Assembly (NCBI GenBank): GCA_010015655.1
Contig: ML976663.1
Span: 799,687-820,898, forward strand
Source of the DNA: Bimuria novae-zelandiae CBS 107.79
Taxonomy: Eukaryota > Ascomycota > Dothideomycetes > Pleosporales > Didymosphaeriaceae
Direction of reading: 5' to 3'
Length of the DNA stretch: 21,212 bases
Both the position numbers and the translations under genes were made by a program. Under the pieces are notes generated by a model. That model was given only the letters and a program-made list of their open reading frames with translations. It ran no database searches and was not told the origin of the DNA. This document shows positions 19,082 through 21,212 of this stretch, piece by piece; positions within the stretch are counted from its first letter, which is position 1; each line of letters begins with the position of its first letter.

Positions 19082-20928
19082 ACGTGGTTCACCACCGAGT
19101 GGGCCAACCCCACCAAGCGGGCCAACTTTGCTAAATGCAGCCCACCTCTAGCTTATACTATAATGCCATTACAATATAACGCGTAACAACCTTATACTAA
19201 AAGCGCACTATAGCTTGCTATCTAAGCTATAATTAAAGATTACGATAAGAGTAAAAGACGTGTTATTATAGCCTTTAGCGTGCCTTAAATAATAATATAA
19301 TAATAACGCTAAGGAGCCCTCTCTTAACGCAATCGCGAGCCCAACTTAAAAAAGCTAACTAAGCTAGAGGAGGAGGCTCTAGTCTAACGTATACTTAAGC
19401 TTAACTAGCAAGGAATAGGTGTAATAAGGGATATAGTCTAAGATATAGCTAATAATCTACTTGCTAAGCGCGATAGATAGCCTATTAGTAAGTACTAGAT
19501 AGATAGGCTTAAGACGCGTACGCTAGAAATTAAGCTTTAAAAGAGCTATCTATATAATTATTAGTAAGCCCTAAATAAAGATCTACGTATTATAACGCCC
19601 TAGTTTAAGCTAGTTACTAAGACTAAGACTAAGTATGGTATCGCTGATGACGACACGTACAACTTCGACAAGACAGGCTTTATAATAGAGGTAATATAGG
19701 GTCAGATAGTCTTTACAGGCTCTAAGAAGCGAAGCAACCTAAAGAAGATTTAACCTAGTAACTATAGGTAAGTTACTAATATCTAGGGTGTTAGTGCTAA
19801 AGACTAGGCTCTGCCACCCTTTCTTATTTTCCCTAGCAAGGTTCTAATCACGTCCTAGTTCTATAATCTACCCTAAGACTAGGTTATTAAAGTTAGTCTT
19901 AATAGCTAGACGTTAAATAAGCTTAGCCTTACCTAGCTAAGGCACTTTAATACTTATACTAAGGCGCGTAGTTTAGGTGCACACTAGCTACTAATTATAG
20001 ATAGTTACGAGAGCTACTACTCACACGAATTCTATAAATACTATAAGGAACAGAAGATTATTATTCTCTATATACTTTTATACTTATCACACCTCTTATA
20101 GCCACTTAATGTAGGTTATTTTTCGCCTTTAAAGCGGGCGTATAGTAATAAGATTAGTAGCTTAGCACGGTATAGCACTAAGTAGATTAAGAAGGAAACC
20201 TTTCTACTAGCCTTTAAAGTAGCTTTTAAGAAGGTAATAATAAAGGCGAACATCTGCGTAGGCTTTAGAGGCGCTAAATTAGTCCTACACGACCTAGAGG
20301 TAGTGTTATTAAGACTTAATGTAGTTCTTCGTACGCTAACTCCTCCTAACGTAAAAGACACCCTATAAGAATTAAAAACACTAAGTAACCTCTATAAGAT
20401 AGAGGCTTAGTTAACGCTAGTTCGTAAGTATGTATAGAAGTATAGAGATTTACTAGTTTCTCCGCTTTTTAGAGCTGTTAAGCAGCTTAATAAAGGTGTT
20501 GCATTAATAGGGCACAAAATAGTATTAATATAATAAGAAATAGTAAGGCTTCGCAAGATAGTAAAGATAGTAATAAAGGTAAAAAGTTAAAAGAAGAAGT
20601 ATATTTAGGCAGCTAAGACACTTATAGTAAGAGAGGTAGTTAATTTAATAGCTAAAAAGGATAGTAGTAGGCAAAAGGAGGGTGAAGAGTCTACAAAGAG
20701 GGTGCATGGGCAGAGGCGCTGCAGACGTTACGGCAAAGCTAGCCACAACGCTCGCACCTGCGTAGTAGAAATTATAGATGCATCTAATAGCGATAAGTCT
20801 GAATAGTATTTCTATGTTCTGCGAATTATAGTAAATTATAGTGGTGTTGTAGGAGGCGCTTCGCAATAGACTAACTTTTAAAAAGTGGCCCGCTTGGTGG
20901 GGTTGGCCCGCTCGGTGGTGAACCACGT
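19082..20928 (+). mobile_element. pogo-type transposon E (1847 bp)
   Basis: Inverted repeats of about 47 bp (19082-19128 and 20882-20928) start ACGTGGTTCACC and end GGTGAACCACGT. TA is outside both ends (19080-19081 and 20929-20930). The tandem core GGGCCAAC is at 19101-19108 and 19119-19126, an 18-bp period. E interrupts the RNase H part of the copia relic: the reading YNN..., then TIRIVNKD, resumes across it. The transposase is of the same zinc-knuckle subfamily as F and distinct from A-D. Confidence 0.92.
19163..20869 (+). pseudogene. pogo-type transposase pseudogene E with C-terminal zinc knuckle (569 codons)
   Basis: This DDE_1 transposase frame is kept without net indel from ATG 19163 to TAG 20867-20869. 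The start is the first in-frame ATG after the terminal repeat, but stops surround it, so it is tentative. Residues about 70-140 match the CENP-B-type DNA-binding region (KLTKLEEEALV...). Catalytic residues: Asp169 in YNFDKTGF (19667-19669) and Asp280 in LLIIDSYESY (20000-20002). The third position, 316, is Asn (AAT, 20108-20110) in a PLNVGYF segment where Asp is expected, giving D-D-35-(D to N). A zinc knuckle near the C-terminus (20720-20761) reads CRRYGKASHNARTC: the second Cys has become Tyr, and Cys, His and Cys remain. There are many in-frame stops. Minus-strand ORFs over 20116-20361 and 20645-20926 are antisense shadows. Confidence 0.88.
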
Positions 20929-21175
20929 TAAACTATTAGAATTGTTAACAAAGATTAAGATTAGTTTTATATAAAGGTTTAACATGTTAATATCCGTTAG
21001 ATATAGCTGCAACAGGGGGCTTAAAATAATTTTATTAACATTGAATAGGTCCCTACTAATATAATGCTAGCTAATAATATAACTAAGATACTTCTTAGAG
21101 CTAAATACTTTAACTTTGTATAGCAACTGCATATAATTAATATCTACTAGCAATTAACAAAGGTCGACAATAATA

Positions 21176-21176
21176 C

Positions 21177-21212
<36 letters not shown>
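21176..21212. repeat. (TAA)n microsatellite at the window edge
   Basis: An uninterrupted run of TAA units occupies the last 37 bases and continues past the window. It follows the end of the copia relic. Read in the relic's last frame it would be poly-asparagine, but a TAG at 21148-21150 precedes it. Confidence 0.9.

Larger units (their letters stand above)
17290..21150 (+). pseudogene. Second copia pol relic: reverse transcriptase, RNase H and C-terminus, in pieces
   Basis: This is an older copia-type pol on the plus strand, heavily mutated. Piece 1 (about 17290-18564) reads KILPLMWVFTYKFD, YKYKTRLVIRGDLQE, then FIYVNNIIIV at 17831-17860, where the YVDD catalytic pair has become YVNN. It carries a frameshift near 17810 and ends in RNase H (TLYANKIKTRY, VFQLYGLTV). 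After two solo LTRs, piece 2 is 19030-19081. After element E, piece 3 (20931-21150) reads IVNKDxDQFYIKVxHVNIR, then INIExVPTN and NITKIL, the usual copia C-terminus (the HVDI and ADxLTK segments). No LTR belonging to it is recognised. Integrase and gag are absent; the region left of 17290 is not interpretable. Confidence 0.8.

Noticed and set aside
20116..20361. Minus-strand ORFs over element E (also 20645-20926)
   Set aside because: Antisense to the E transposase, which carries the catalytic and zinc-knuckle motifs.

Overview
The window looks like a transposon graveyard from a filamentous ascomycete fungus (Pezizomycotina). I see no host gene. Every recognisable coding stretch belongs to a transposable element: pogo/Fot1-type DNA transposons (psq plus CENP-B-type helix-turn-helix and a DDE_1 catalytic domain) or Ty1/copia retrotransposons. 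All are broken by in-frame TAG/TAA codons where CAG, CAA or TGG would be expected, plus Cys-to-Tyr, Asp-to-Asn and Gly-to-Ser changes, while reading-frame length is largely kept. That is what repeat-induced point mutation (RIP, C:G to T:A) produces, hence the fungal assignment. The long A+T- and TA-rich stretches fit too. The short terminal repeats and LTRs are visibly richer in G+C.

Layout. 1-438: 3' end of a pogo element (element 0). 441-2550 (A, +), 2570-4678 (B, -), 4681-6781 (C, +) and 6786-8912 (D, -): four full-length pogo elements of about 2.1 kb in alternating orientation, joined end to end through TA dinucleotides. A, B and C each keep a reading frame of exactly 620 codons; D is a divergent relative of 625 codons. 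8915-9102: right end of another element (G). 9105-16790: a roughly 234-bp inverted-repeat element (H), split at a TA by element F (9254-16703, 1.86 kb once its insert is removed). F is itself split by a complete copia element on the minus strand (9886-15467; 147/149-bp LTRs, AGTAA target duplication, one 1582-codon gag-pol frame).

16791-21212: a second, older copia relic on the plus strand (reverse transcriptase from about 17290, C-terminus near 21150). It lies beside or is interrupted by three solo LTRs, each with a 5-bp target duplication (16963-17209 AATAC; 18570-18816 ATAGT; 18820-19024 CAATA), and by pogo element E (19082-20928, 569 codons, C-terminal zinc knuckle). The CAATA insertion landed inside the ATAGT duplication, so the order of these two events can be read.

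The most notable pattern crosses all the pogo-type elements. Each terminal inverted repeat contains two tandem copies of a motif at a 17-bp period (16-18 bp), set 12-27 bp from the end. The motif differs between elements, but the architecture is shared. Seventeen bp is the length of the CENP-B box, bound by the domesticated relative of these transposases, so I infer paired transposase-binding sites that diverged together with their transposases. The second notable pattern is the TA-linked chain, in which elements repeatedly inserted at the TA next to or inside another element's terminal repeat.
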